Of a DNA stretch of 64,000 nucleotides, positions 44,028 through 56,329 are shown piece after piece. The notes under the pieces are model-generated. The model had not been told where the DNA came from, did not search any database, and saw only the letters and a list, made by a program, of their open reading frames with translations. This DNA comes from Anisodus tanguticus. Taxonomy: Eukaryota; Streptophyta; Magnoliopsida; Solanales; Solanaceae. The stretch covers positions 54,773,513-54,837,512 of the forward strand of contig CM067539.1 in NCBI GenBank assembly GCA_034509755.1, in the 5' to 3' direction. The stretch's first letter is position 1, and each line of letters begins with the position of its first letter. Both the position numbers and the translations under genes were made by a program.

Positions 44028-44896
44028 TATCTTTAGTTGTGAAGGATAGTCTGAGAGGACATTTTGTTCATAAGAAAAATTTCTAAGCTAACTGAGATGC
44101 AGGGTTGATTTGTGAAGCATCTAGAATTTGTTGGTGTCTTGGAGGACATTATGCAGTGCACCTTTCTAAATTTGCATTACATCCAGAAGAACTTAGAAGA
44201 TTGGCAAATTAAAGCACAGGTTAGCTATTTTAGTTATTTGAAACTATATTTACAATCTGTTTTCAGCCAGAGTTCAAGTTAAATTTGTTATGTATGTACT
44301 ATTTCAGGGATCAAATGCTCAAAAAGCATACTTCATGATATGTTCAGAGAGGACCAAATGCATTGAAATCAATGGTTCAGTTCAACTGATAAGCAATTGT
44401 GTTGGTGAAGGTTCTGGAGTGCAGCATACATATTGTTTGGCATCTTCATACTATTCTGGAGTAAGAGGTATCGAGAGTAGCCAGAGGCTTCTAACATAGA
44501 AGAATGAATGTGATATGAGACAAAGTCATTATCCCTCAACTTCAAGAACACACAAAGAAATCATGCAACACAACTTATTAACGCTAATAGAAGCTTCAAG
44601 CCCGAGTTATAGGAGCAACCGTTGGAAGAAGGAAAAGTCAAGAGAGAACCAGGCGAACTGAAAGATCTTAGTAGCCAGAGGAAAAGAAAGCAAAATCGAT
44701 ATATCCGAGAGGATAAATTTCTTGAGTAGCTTAAGATATCATTTGGCTACATTTTTGGCGCAGGTTGGTTGATATTGCCTTAGTACATGTGACAATTAAT
44801 CATGTATCATTACTTGGCAGTTTTATTTCGTCAGTCTTTTCTTTGATGCTATAATAATGTTTCCACTGCTGTTTTCTCATTACTGGTTTCTGTACA

Positions 44897-45096
44897 TTTA
44901 TATCATTTTGTACGAAGGAAAACGAAAATTTGAAGAGTTGTTTAGATACCTTAAGAGTTACTGGGCTTCTGACCAAGAGGATAAGAATTGATGCATTTCA
45001 AGTTTAGGCTCCAGTTGGATACTGCAATTCATCCAAGAGGATCCTTCAATTTTGATTCTTCTATTTGGTTTACTTGACTTTTGACACTGCAGTTCC
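44897..45096 (+). repeat. 200-bp direct repeat, left copy, beside the solo LTR
   Basis: TTTATATCATTTTGTACGAA through GACACTGCAGTTCC. By eye it is identical to 46326-46525. The two copies abut the two ends of the solo LTR. Confidence 0.9.
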
Positions 45097-46325
45097 TGTT
45101 GGGAGTTTTGCTCTTTGGTACTTTATAAAGCAGTACGGGAAGTATTTAACTATTACAAGTATTCGAAAGGATAAACAAAGATTCAATAATTCAACATGGA
45201 ATCTGAAAATTACAATAGTTACACCAAGAAAACTGGAAATTCTAGTTTTGTAGAAGATAGAAAAATGGAAATTGTTTTTGCTGAGTCGAGTGTAGCATTC
45301 TGTCCTTAAGACAATATTGCCCCGTATGTATCCTTTATACGTCCTGGACAATTTGTCTCCCAAGATAAAACAGCAATGGAACCCTTGAGCAAAGGAAACT
45401 CAAGAGCTACCGTGAAGAATATTGAGTAGCGAAATGATGCTTGGAAGTTGTAGGAAGAAAACTATTTTGGTTGTGTATTTTCGTGCACTGTTTTGCTGCC
45501 TCTCTTTTGTCATTCTTGGTGCTCAACAATGGTGTAAGGGGGTGTTTATATAGGTGAGGGAGGGGCTGAAAAACTGCCAGAAAACTGCCTCCATAATAGC
45601 CAAATAATGGCCATTATGGAGGTAGTAAAGTCACCAACATAAATGGGAGAAAGACCAACTGTTTTGGCCATTATAGGAGGAGTAATTCAGCCAAAATAAA
45701 TGGCTGAATTGAGTGCTTGGCATTTCTTTTTTGACCGTCGAAATTCGATTTTCCGGAAACTTCGGGGACCAAACCGCACATCCGAAAGAATTCGGTCCAA
45801 ACTCGTATATCCGAAACTTCGGGATCAAACCGTACTTCGTAAAAAGATAATATCGGCAAAGTTTTCTGGCCCAAAAAGATAATATCGTGAACCCGACCCA
45901 CCCCACCGTGAACCACGACCCCCGTGACCCGTGAACCCGAGAACCGTGAACCCGAACTCCCGTGAACCGGACGGACGGGACGGGCGGGCGGCGGCGCGCG
46001 CGCGTGTGGTCTTTCCTCGAACCGAAGCACATCTAGGTCCTCCCTCCTTTAAACACATGGGATACCCCTTGGGGTCCCAAACCCCAAACCAATTTCGAAT
46101 CTTATATACACAACAATTCTTTCTTCCTCTACCGATGAGGGAGAATTACACACAATACCACACTTTCCATGCTTCAAACACCTTACTTCGTGAACCAATA
46201 TCTCTTTCATTTCTCAATCAAATTTGACGATTCTTGGCCCTACGGTTATCTACGTACTTAGTAGATCATGCATGTGTGAAGAACCGGATTCTCCAACATA
46301 CGTTACACTAGTGTTTAAGCCGTCA
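45097..46325 (-). mobile_element. Solo copia-type LTR (about 1.23 kb)
   Basis: The minus strand starts TGACGGCTTAAACACTAG and ends AAAACTCCCAACA (TG..CA). It carries a TATA box (CTATATAAACACC, + position about 45544-45556) followed by a leader-like stretch. No PBS, polypurine tract or coding sequence is attached, so only one LTR remains. A degenerate CCGTGAACC repeat array and a CG-rich island lie at 45890-46010. Flanks are 200-bp perfect repeats rather than a 5-bp target duplication. Confidence 0.75.
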
Positions 46326-46525
46326 TTTATATCATTTTGTACGAAGGAAAACGAAAATTTGAAGAGTTGTTTAGATACCTTAAGAGTTACTGGGCTTCTG
46401 ACCAAGAGGATAAGAATTGATGCATTTCAAGTTTAGGCTCCAGTTGGATACTGCAATTCATCCAAGAGGATCCTTCAATTTTGATTCTTCTATTTGGTTT
46501 ACTTGACTTTTGACACTGCAGTTCC
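46326..46525 (+). repeat. 200-bp direct repeat, right copy
   Basis: Partner of 44897-45096; the two start 1429 bp apart. Beyond it the DGS1 intron continues. Confidence 0.9.
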
Positions 46526-48935
46526 TTATCAGTTCATATCCCATCATTCGTACCAAATTACTTTGCTTTACATTTTTTTTTCCTTCTATAGTGGCAATTT
46601 TCCTATGAGATGATTTCATCAATTTCTCATTACCTTATATCAGTTAATATCTCTACATTCGGAACTGTCCCTGTAAAAGATGTCTCGCTTTCGGGAAAAA
46701 ATGATTTGTTCTTGATCACTTTTCATAAGCTTTAAAGGTGGCTATGATTGGAAGGAGTTTTCTCTTGCAAGTTAAAAACCCTAATAGTCTGTGCACCATA
46801 GGTTGGGCACTTCACTTAGCTTCGATGGCACTTTAGTGCAGCACCAAAATGCTAGGACACACATCTCAGTGCCCAGGGGCTCTGCCTTTAGGACGGAAAT
46901 AATAAATAATATATAGTTAGTAACACAAAGCGGTGTATTAATCTTCACAAAAAAGTGATGTATTAGTTCTCAAGGAAACATTATGGCAAATATGTTGGCG
47001 ATTTAGAATGGGAAACTAGAAATCTAATATAAGAAAAGTCATCACTAATTTGAATTAAAAACTTAAGGTGTAACTTTTTTTGTAAAAATCAGGAAAACTT
47101 AAAGGTGTATGTGTCCTTACTTGTGCATCAGAAATTTAAATGGTTATTGAACTTTCTTGACATGAGCTTTACAAAATAATTTTCATTTAATTGGAGTTTT
47201 ATTCAATCAGATGATCATTTATTATTATTATTATTGTTGTTGTTGTTGACGGCGCTTATCTTCGTTTTTTCGCTTTTTATAACACTACTTTCTTCATGGA
47301 CCATATTTTTCATTCTTGAGAAGCGTACCTACTAATTTAATGAGATCAAACAATTAGTGAAGAACATTGTATGAAGCTAAATCTTATAAATGGGCAAGCT
47401 GATTGGTTGATATACAGATTACTAGAAAGCAAAGAACTTTAGTTTTGGCAACGACCAACTTTCTACATTGTTCGCGTTTTGACGTATCAAGTTAAGATCT
47501 TACTTTGCAGTTTGGACGTTCTTTGAAGAAATGATCCCTCTAAGAAGTAATTTAATGTTGCATATCTTGATGATTTAGGTATATTCTGATTGTTTTATGG
47601 TAATAAACGCTCAATTCATGTCTTTCCTGGCATATGTATAGATCTACATGAAGGTTGACAAAGCTGGTGAGGAACTAGTTAAGGATCCTGAGAAGTCATT
47701 ATCATCATTATTGGTTGATATGAATGGTTTATTTCTGAAATTGGAGGCATCAATTGGCCATTTCCATGCAGTGCGCCAGGTGAGGGAAGATTTTCGTGTA
47801 ATATAGAAGTTCCCCACCGAAAATGTCTGAAGACGGTTGTTTTGCTAGCTACATGTTTTTCAATTTTGATTTTTTACGTTGTCCATTGATTTATTCTGCA
47901 GAAAATCTCTCCTGTTGATGAAAGCTATTCTTCTCGATTGATATTTGAGAAACTTCCAGAAGTTAATCAAGAAGGGTCTCAATGGACTGATTTGAGATTA
48001 GAGATGCTATCAATTTGATCTACCAAAATATGGACAGATTGAAGACATATCTAGCTGCCATTGTAAGAGTTCCCTACTGTCTTGTAATGAGATAGCTTTA
48101 CCTTTTCTATCTTCAAGCTGTGGTCATCTTTTTATCTTTAGCATATGGATTTAGTTTCATCGTTATCAAATTATCAACTCAACACTGAATTGCTAAGCTG
48201 AAAGGGGATGCTGTATAACATCTGTCATGTCATGATATTTTATTATTATATTTGCCTTCAGATACTATCTGTAGTTGACAGTTCCATAAATGGTTTCCAA
48301 TTGTTTTGTTACTGAAAACTAATTATGAGGATTATAATTTCATCTTTATATTGGAATGATAAAACATTTACATTTATTACTTTATCAAACAAAAAGATGA
48401 GCATTAGCATTTTAATAGAATAATAGTTGACTGATTCAGCATCACCATGGGGTCATGTTATATTTCATACGTGGGGTCAGGATTTAAGTTTCGTGTGTAA
48501 AACCTTAAAGTATTCCCATGATGCTAGACTGAGAATTTATCAAACTAGTCTGATTGGAAGAGTTATATGAATCTCCCATGGTTGGTTGCTCATTTTTTAT
48601 CTTTGTATTCAAGTGGACTTCTCCTTGTATTTTTAAACCATCCATGAATAAGACGAGAGTTGGAAATGTGATGATATTGAAGGCCTTAAATGAATAATAG
48701 AAAGTGTTTCCTTTTAACAACTTAAGCTTTTAGATGAGATAATCATTTCTACCTTGTAGTAGAATAGCTAGAGGTCCTGGGTTTAAGTTTTATTGTCACC
48801 CATCAATAAAAATACTCCACGTGCTTTATCCAAGAAAAAGAATCAGGCCCTGACTTGTGGGGGCGCTTTATAACCTGAAATAAATAATAAGAGTGTCCTT
48901 CTCTAATAGATTAAGCTTTTAAATGAGGTGATCAC

Positions 48936-49203
48936 CCTCTTGCTTTAATGTAGGTTATCTGGAAAGAGAGAAACAGGAGAGCTTTTGAAGGGGTGGAGAT
49001 GAGCTTTGCTCAATTGAGGAGAAGTCTTCTATCCCTTATTTTCTTTTGGTGCACCCATGTAGTTCCTATTTGTATAGAGGATTGGGTGTCTTTTGGAGAG
49101 AACCATATATTGTAGGTCTCTCCGCTTTTTGGTATACCACTTGTATACGGCCAAGTTTGCCCTGTTATTATCAATGAAACTTTTTACTTGATCAAAAAAA
49201 AAA
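48936..49203 (+). mobile_element. L1-type LINE 3' end with TSD and poly(A)
   Basis: Flanked by the 11-bp target duplication GAGGTGATCAC (48925-48935 and 49204-49214). It ends in a short poly(A) after TTGATC. The coding remnant reads WKERNRRAFEGVEMSF and FFWCTHVVPICIEDWVSFGE, a common C-terminus of Solanaceae L1-like elements. It is a 268-bp 5'-truncated copy in a DGS1 intron. Confidence 0.82.
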
Positions 49204-52031
49204 GAGGTGATCACACATTTCTACTGATGCCAACCAAAATATGAAAACATTTTTATTTGCACAAATACTTAGGATAATTTTTTTTGAAACTGGTAACTAT
49301 TGTGTGTGTATATGTATATATATAGTGGGAAGAACAGTACATGGGTTGTACTGAAACCATATTTACAAGTGGACTCAAGAAACTAAACTGATCTACCTCT
49401 ATATTGAATCCAGAACATCAATAATAGAATCATCTGAGTATATCTGATTAGTGTCTACACCAAAAACAAAAGAGCAAAAGACAATTCAATTTGATATTTT
49501 GCTCGCAATTCTCTGTATCTTCAAAGCATCTTGAATTTTTCTCCTTCCAAATTGTCCATTCTAATGAGAGCATAAATTCTTGATTTGATTATTAATTTCA
49601 CATTAGTCTGTAAACTTTTGGACTATATTGATTCCTTTCTTGTTGATGCCAGGTCAAGTTAACATAAAAAAATGTCATCTCGTAGATTCTTAACATTGTA
49701 CATGAATATTTCACTTGGAGAATATCCACTCCTTGCCTTTTCAATTTTTGTTTGTCTCATCATACTTGCTAAGAAATACTTCTTTCGCTGGTGTTCGACT
49801 GATATGTTTCCATCTTGCATTTTAGTTCTCATTTATCTTCTGAGAATGTATTCTTATTTTATTTATATAAGATATAATATATTTTGCCTTATTTAATGAT
49901 CATTCCATTCATGCTGGACTTTTGAAATGACGAAGCTGTTAATCTGTTTCTATGTTTTGTCTGTTTTTGCTGACATGAGTTGGTTCATCAGGTTTAGTTA
50001 AGGTTTTGGTGCTAAACTTCCGTGATCATTATGGGTAAATATTTTTGTTGTATGTCTTGTTTTCACCAGCTCCTCCAGATTAGAGACGGTCTTTTCTACA
50101 CTTTTCGGAAGAGGCAGAAGGGCGCAATGGAACCTGAAGAAGTGCAGTTAACTGCTGACTCTCCGCACAGGTTAATTCATTGAACTATAGCTTCATTGAC
50201 TTATGGTGTACAATGTGCAAACTCAGATTGGTCACAAGATACAGTTGTATGCTTTCATAATGAGTCTCTTTTATATACTTGTAATTCAATCTTTAATTCT
50301 TAAAAAAGTATTGATAAGTTAGTAGACTTCTTTATAAGCCATTTACACCTTGGGTTTGGACTGTTTTTTCTGCTCACAACTCTTAGCAAACGGGGAGAAG
50401 AAAGTTCTAAGTTGAACAAGCTCTTTCAAACATTTTCTTAAGAAGCTCTAAGTATTGAGAAACGTTGGCTAATTTGGCTAAGCGACTATTATCTTATTCT
50501 TGGGCTCTCTAGAGGATAATGAATGTTTGAGAAATTGTCCAGAGTGTTCACTAATCAAATTTCTTTTACTTAGTAATCTTTGCAACTCTGTGATAAATGT
50601 GTCTCCAGTTTGTTGTGGCAAAAAGCGATGTGTATTCTTTTTGAAAAAAAATTGTAGAATATTCTGTGTGATCCTTGTCAAAAAACACCCGCCTGCTTCG
50701 TGGTCAATTTGATGCTCTAGGGGTGCTTGTTGTCTTTCACTATTTTAATGGAGTGTATCATGCATGCTATTTACCATCTTATCTTCTTTTGTTAAGTGCA
50801 AAAAGTGTAGGCATTTAGTGCTATGGGATAAACCAGTTACGATGTTCTTGTCTTGCAGAATGCTGCAAGCTTTCACTGAGCAGACGAAGGGTGAGAAGCC
50901 TCCAGTGAATCCAACGGACCAGGAAATGCTTGAAATAGTAATGATGAGGTGTGGCTTCCTTCTGGTTCTGTTTGTTGCTTATTTAATATAAGCTCCTTAA
51001 CTGATTTTGGGATTACTCACACCACCCTAAATGGGTTACGAAACATATCCCGGATCTGTTTGGTCACTTGACACTGCAGAAGGAGGCAATTTACATCCAC
51101 TGCTTCTTTTTCACACAGAAAGCACCTACCACGAATGCTGAACCCTTATCTGCCTCATTTTCTTCTTTGAAGCTGAAAATCTGTCAAAGATAATATACTT
51201 GTTGTTGCATAAGAAAAAAAATGCACATAAGTATTTTTTTCTTATTAAAAAAAAGAAATACTTATGTGCTCTTTCTTTCTTTGATAAAGTACTTTATGCA
51301 TTTTAAAGAAGGCACACTTACCTTAAAAAAAAGCGGCATGATTAATTTTGATATTATATAGTTTATTCAATGGTTCTCGTCCTCTTCCAGAAGCATTATC
51401 CATGCAACTTCGTTATAATGGTAGTGCTTCTTATGTTCAAAGAATTTGTCTGTGCTGCTTGCCTGCTCACCAATTACAGGTTATATTGGGAGATATACGA
51501 GATTTTCAATTTTGAAAAACTGCATATTAGCGAATATTCTCCGTATATTTTGTAATTATGATAGATGTATATTTAAGGTAACTTAGGATTCTAATTATAT
51601 TTGCTTTCCTGTTATTCGTTGAATCTTTAACCAAGAAATTATACATGTCTATTGCATAGTTGGAATATATGCTTAACAGACCATGTTTGAAGCAGATTAA
51701 TGTTTTGCTCACATTACTAGGGTCCACTGTACAACTAGGTGTGTACTTTTATGTCTCTGTTAAGTAAGCTTACTTTTCACTTAGGTACGAGAAGGAGCTG
51801 ATGCATGCAATTCAAAATCTTTTTTCTTGGGAGCTTTCTCGTGCCCTTCTTATCCAGGTAATATACTTCACTCTATTGCAGATTTGCAGTCAATTCTAGT
51901 TTTGGCATGTAAAACTTTTTGCTGCTTTACAGGTTCAGAAGCTGAAGCTTGACATTGAAGAGTGAGTGAGAGCAACTGATACTCTTGCCCTGAAGTTGGA
52001 ACTTCTGAGAGTTAAAGGCGTTTCTTGTTTT

Positions 52032-52383
52032 TTAAAGAAATAATCCCCTTGATTATTTTCATTAATTGAATAGATATATATACAAGTTACAAACCCTCTT
52101 CTACCATAATTCCAACTATACAATATGGTAAGTGTATAACCTAATCTAGGTAACAAATATACTACAATATACACACAATATACTTTCCTTAATATATAAA
52201 TCTTGTCCACTGTTTTGCTGCCCTAAATACTGCCATGGGCTGGACGTTCGGGCCACCGCTTCCGGACGCCGAGAGGCCCAACTTGGCCACCGCTTGCTTG
52301 CTTTGCTTCAGTCCACTGATATACATGTGATATACACTGTTGTATATTCAGTGTATATCACATGTATATTGCTCTGTTTAACA
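52032..52383 (-). repeat. 3' LTR of the DGS1-intron copia element
   Basis: The minus strand begins TGTTAAACAGAGCAATATAC. The inner border is next to the polypurine tract. The outer terminus is TTAAAG on + where the partner LTR has TGAAAG, a point change in the TG/CA end. It contains an inverted pair ATATACATGTGATATACACT / AGTGTATATCACATGTATAT. Confidence 0.85.
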
Positions 52384-54967
52384 CACCCCCGCAGTCATAG
52401 CGGGCGGTTTTCGAATGCTGAGACTGTCCCTAAAATCTTCAAAAAGAACCGCTGGTAGACCCTTTGTAAAGATGTCTGCAATTTGATAACGAGACGGGAC
52501 ATGGCATACGCGAACTTGACCCTTTGCAATCTTTTCATGGACAAAGTGAATGTCCATTTCGATATGCTTGGTGCGTTGGTGTTGAACTGGGTTACCTGAC
52601 AGGTAGATGGCACTAATGTTATCGCAATATACCAAGGTTGCCTTCTGAATGGGACAATGAAGCTCCAAAAGCAAATTACGTAGCCAACATGATTCGGAGA
52701 CCACATTCGCTACCCTCGATATTCGCCCTCGCACTTGAGCGTGATAGAGTTGCCTCGACGTTTGGCCGACCAGAGACCAAGTTGTTGCCAAGGAACATAC
52801 AGTAGCCAGAAGCGACCGTCCGGTGTCGGGACACCCACCCCAATCAAGCATCCGTGTAAGAGACAAGTGTGGATGTAGATGACGGATACAAGTGCAACCC
52901 ATAGTCTAGTGTCCCCTGAATATACCGAATGATGCGTTTGATTGCATTCATGTGCTCAACTCGGGATCATGCATGAATAAACACACTGTTGAACCGCATA
53001 TGTAATATCCGGTCTGGTAAAGGTAAGATACTCGAAGGGCCCCTCCCAGACTGCGATAGCGAGTCGGGTCCTCGTATGGTGCACCTGCTGTGGCACTTAG
53101 CTTCGGGTTTGCATCAACTGGCGTGGAAGTGGACTTACAGGATGACATCCCAGCCCTCTCTATGATCTCAGCCACATATTTTCGTTGAGACAAAAACAAG
53201 CCACTTGAATGACGCTTGACGGCAATCCCCAAAAAATAACTCAAAGGCCCTAAGTCTTTCATAGCAAACTCAGAACTAAGCATGGTCATGATAGACTGGC
53301 GCACGGCATCAGAAGAGGCAGTCAAGATGATACCATCCACATACAACAGAATATAGGCCAATGACGAACCACGGCGGTAGATGAACAAGGAATTATCTGA
53401 CCTGCTGTGAGTGAACCCAATAGTCGAAACAAAGTCAGCAAAACGTGTATACCAGGCCCGTGGAGACTGCTTAAGCCCATATAATGATTTTTTCAACAAA
53501 CAAACATGATGAGGGCGGTTGGGATCCCTGAAACCCAACGGCTGATGCATATAGACTGTTTCCTTGAGATCACCATGTAGAAAAGCATTCTTGACATCCA
53601 ACTGATGAATTGGCCAAGTCTTTGAAAGAGCCAAGCTAAGCACAATGCGAATGGTAGCCGGTTTGACCACCGGGCTAAACGTCTCACCACAATCAATTCC
53701 AACCTGCTGAGTCTTACCATCACCAACAAGTCGCGCCTTATGTCGAGCAAATGACCCATCTGAATTCTCCTTATGAGCAAAAATCCACATAGACCTGATA
53801 ATATTAATACCATATGGACGGGGCACCAACTTCCACGTCTTATTATTAATAAGAGCATTATATTCATCACTCATAGAAATTTTCCAATTAGGGTCATTTA
53901 ATGCGGACACAGGATTGCGGGGCAAGGGGGATCTAGAGATATCAGAATGTAAATTAAAATGTCTTTTAGGTGTAAAAATACCCCGCTGACTACGAGTGAC
54001 TGGTCTATGACTCGAGGAAGAATTGAGGGATTTTTGGGAATTTTCTGGGCTCGGGACGGACTGGCCAGTAGGCAGTGGGCCCGCTGTCCCAAATCGGTAA
54101 ATACTGGACTCGGCTTCTGGACCGGTTCCTGAATGGGCCGGACCGGCCCAATTGTTGGAACTGTTCCGTGGCCGGAATTGTCAAGGCGGTCTTGGGGTCC
54201 GGCGGGCGGTGGGCCCGCCGGAGGATTTTGGGTACGGGAGATGTCCGAAAAATTCCGAATAATATACGGGGATATTTGGTCATCCAAAAAATTATACGAC
54301 TTAGGTTCGGGAGTATGAACTTTCGTAAATGGGAATTGAGTTTCATCAAAAATGACATGGCGATTGATTATGATTTTCTTGGAGGATAAATCAAAACACT
54401 TATAACCATGATGATTCGACGGATAACCCAAAAACACACACGGGGTAGACCGAGCCTGAAGTTTGTTAATTGTGGTGGATGGGAATAACGGATAACACAA
54501 GCACCCAAAAATCTGAAGATGAGAATAAGACGGGTTCTTATTATATAGGATTTTTAGGGGGGAAGAATATGTCAGACCTTTAGAAGGAATTATGTTAAGA
54601 AGATATATGGCCATTTGTAGAGCATGATGCCAAAAATATGGAGGTATGGAGGCATGAATTAGGAGAGTTCGGACAATGTTATTGATGGAACGAATTTTGC
54701 ATTCGGCTTTCCCATTTTGTGAAGATGTATGAGGACATGAAAAACGAAAATTTATCCCATTATTAGCACAAAATTCCCGAAACTCCCTATTGTCATACTC
54801 TTTCCATTATCACATTGAATATTTTTTATTTCTCTGTCGAATTGAGTACGAATGAACGCTCTAAATTGGATGAAGATGGAAAACACTTGTGATTTATTCG
54901 CAATTGAAAACGTCCACAAGAATCTAGAATAATCATTTAAAAAAAGAACATAATATCGATGACCCAA
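52384..54967 (-). pseudogene. Copia polyprotein remnant: integrase, RT, RNase H
   Basis: Minus strand, in coding order: integrase core piece (54967-54752, FLNDYSRFLW, CDNGK), integrase C-terminal region (54614 to about 53898, FGCLCYPL, STPCVFLGYP), RT (53925-52948, WKLVPRP, DVKNAFLHGDL, SLYGLKQSPRAWY) and RNase H (52902-52395, VYCDNISAIYLSGNP, KHIEMDIHFVHEKI, HVPSRYQIADIFTKGL). Frames shift between the pieces. The RT catalytic box is YVDG instead of YVDD (codon at 53332-53334). It is non-functional. Confidence 0.88.
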
Positions 54968-54989
54968 TGAACTAAGAACAGGAGACGTG

Positions 54990-55060
54990 AGTGAGTGAGA
55001 GCAACTGATACTCTTGCCCTGAAGTTAGAACTTCTGAGAGTTAAAGGCGTTTCTTGTTTT
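54990..55060 (+). repeat. Second copy of the DGS1 exon-intron junction
   Basis: GTGAGTGAGAGCAACTGATA and the following bases up to GTTTCTTGTTTT repeat the host stretch 51959-52031, with one clear substitution. In the original, GTGAGT is the splice donor after 51961. Here the copy sits between the truncated integrase and the 5' LTR. Confidence 0.88.
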
Positions 55061-55448
55061 TGAAAGAAATAATCCCCTTGATTATTTTCATTAATTGAAT
55101 AGATATATATATACAAGTTACAAACCCTCTTCTACCATAATTCTAACTATACAATATGGTAAGTGTATATCCTAATTATGGTAAGTGTATAACCTAATCT
55201 AGGTAATAAATATACTACAATATACACACAATATACTTTCCTTAATATATAAATCTTGTCCACTGTTTTGCTGCCCTAAATACTGCCATGGGCTGGACGT
55301 TCTGGGCCACTGCTGCTGGACTGCCGAGAGGCCCAACTTGGCCACTGCTGCTGGCCACTGCTGCTTGCTGCTTCAGTCCACTGATATACATGTGATATAC
55401 ACTACTGTATATTCAGTGTATATCACATGTATATTGCTCTGTTTAACA
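55061..55448 (-). repeat. 5' LTR of the DGS1-intron copia element
   Basis: On + it starts TGAAAGAAATAATCCCC and ends GCTCTGTTTAACA. It is longer than its partner because of a short duplicated ATCCTAATTATGGTAAGTGT and extra CTGCTG-type units. It is followed by the target duplication GTTTT. Confidence 0.85.
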
Positions 55449-55726
55449 GTTTTATTCTCTGATTTTCATAATTTTAAAACAGGGCTATGCTAGAGCTGGA
55501 TCAAATTCTTAGGGCCAATGAAATCAATTTTGCTATTTTAGCTGATTTGCCCGCTTTCTTCCTCTCCCTCTTTGTGATCATGTTGGTGCGCACTTGGTTT
55601 AAACAGGTAGAGTGGCTTGTTTTCGTTTTCTGTGTATGTAAGGCATAGCTATTTATACATGACTTCCATCCAAGAATTGATCTCACAATAACATGATGAA
55701 TATTTAATAATATTTTGAATCCCTCA

Positions 55727-55745
55727 CCCCCCCCCCCCCCCCCCC
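55727..55745. repeat. Run of 19 C in a DGS1-like intron
   Basis: A homopolymer between CCCTCA and GTGTCTCC. Its length may be unreliable in any sequencing method. Confidence 0.8.
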
Positions 55746-56167
55746 GTGTCTCCTTTTTCTTTCAGAATATTGATCAGGAATACCCTAAGGCAGATCGGTG
55801 CAGCATCACGAGTTTGAAGCCATTATCACTTGAGAAACTGAGAAACATAGAAGAAGGAAAATGAATTGTTAGAAGGCCTGAAGGATTAAAAAAGTTGAAT
55901 TTTTGCATCATATATATTATTCCATTGAAAATAATTGTAAAAGGGGTCAGAATTTTGTCGCATGAGAGACAGAGAGGAGGAACTCTGGGGAGAGCGGGAG
56001 AAGGGTTCTATTTCCTGTGTAAGGACCTTCTCTTCTACCCACTCTCCGTTCACGCAGTTCTTGAAGCCTCTGCTTTTGATGAGCTTTGCCAGTTGGTTCG
56101 GCTGTTACTACTTATTTTGTTATCCTGTTTGTTGTAAGATTGTTGAACGAAGGTCTGGTCATTAATT

Positions 56168-56329
56168 CAGAGTATGGGAGGAGATAAGGGAACCTACTTC
56201 TGATGTCATCAAAGAAGAAGATTGGAAGGATGAGAGTTTTCAGATGTGGGAGGCTTGTTGTGCAATTCACAGGAATAGTTTCTATGATATTAGGCACTTT
56301 CCATTCTATTTTAAACCTAAAAAGTGAAC
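56168..56329 (+). other. Unidentified coding-like stretch
   Basis: A frame reads FRVWEEIREPTSDVIKEE and MWEACCAIHRNSFYDIRHFP, ending in a TGA (about 56327-56329). Composition is protein-like and unlike the flanking intron. I recognise no family. It could be a captured gene fragment or chance. Confidence 0.25.

Larger units (their letters stand above)
52032..55448 (-). mobile_element. Ty1/copia element in the DGS1 intron, rearranged
   Basis: LTRs lie at 52032-52383 (3' LTR on the minus strand) and 55061-55448 (5' LTR), with outer flanks both GTTTT (52027-52031 and 55449-55453), the 5-bp target duplication. A polypurine tract (minus strand GCGGGGGTG) precedes the 3' LTR. The internal part runs from RNase H (left) to the integrase core (right, to about 54967). 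Gag, protease and PBS are missing. Instead, 54990-55060 is a copy of the host sequence 51959-52031. Confidence 0.85.

Noticed and set aside
45631..46058. Arg/Val/Gly-rich frames in the solo LTR
   Set aside because: They arise from the degenerate CCGTGAACC repeats and the CG island of the LTR.
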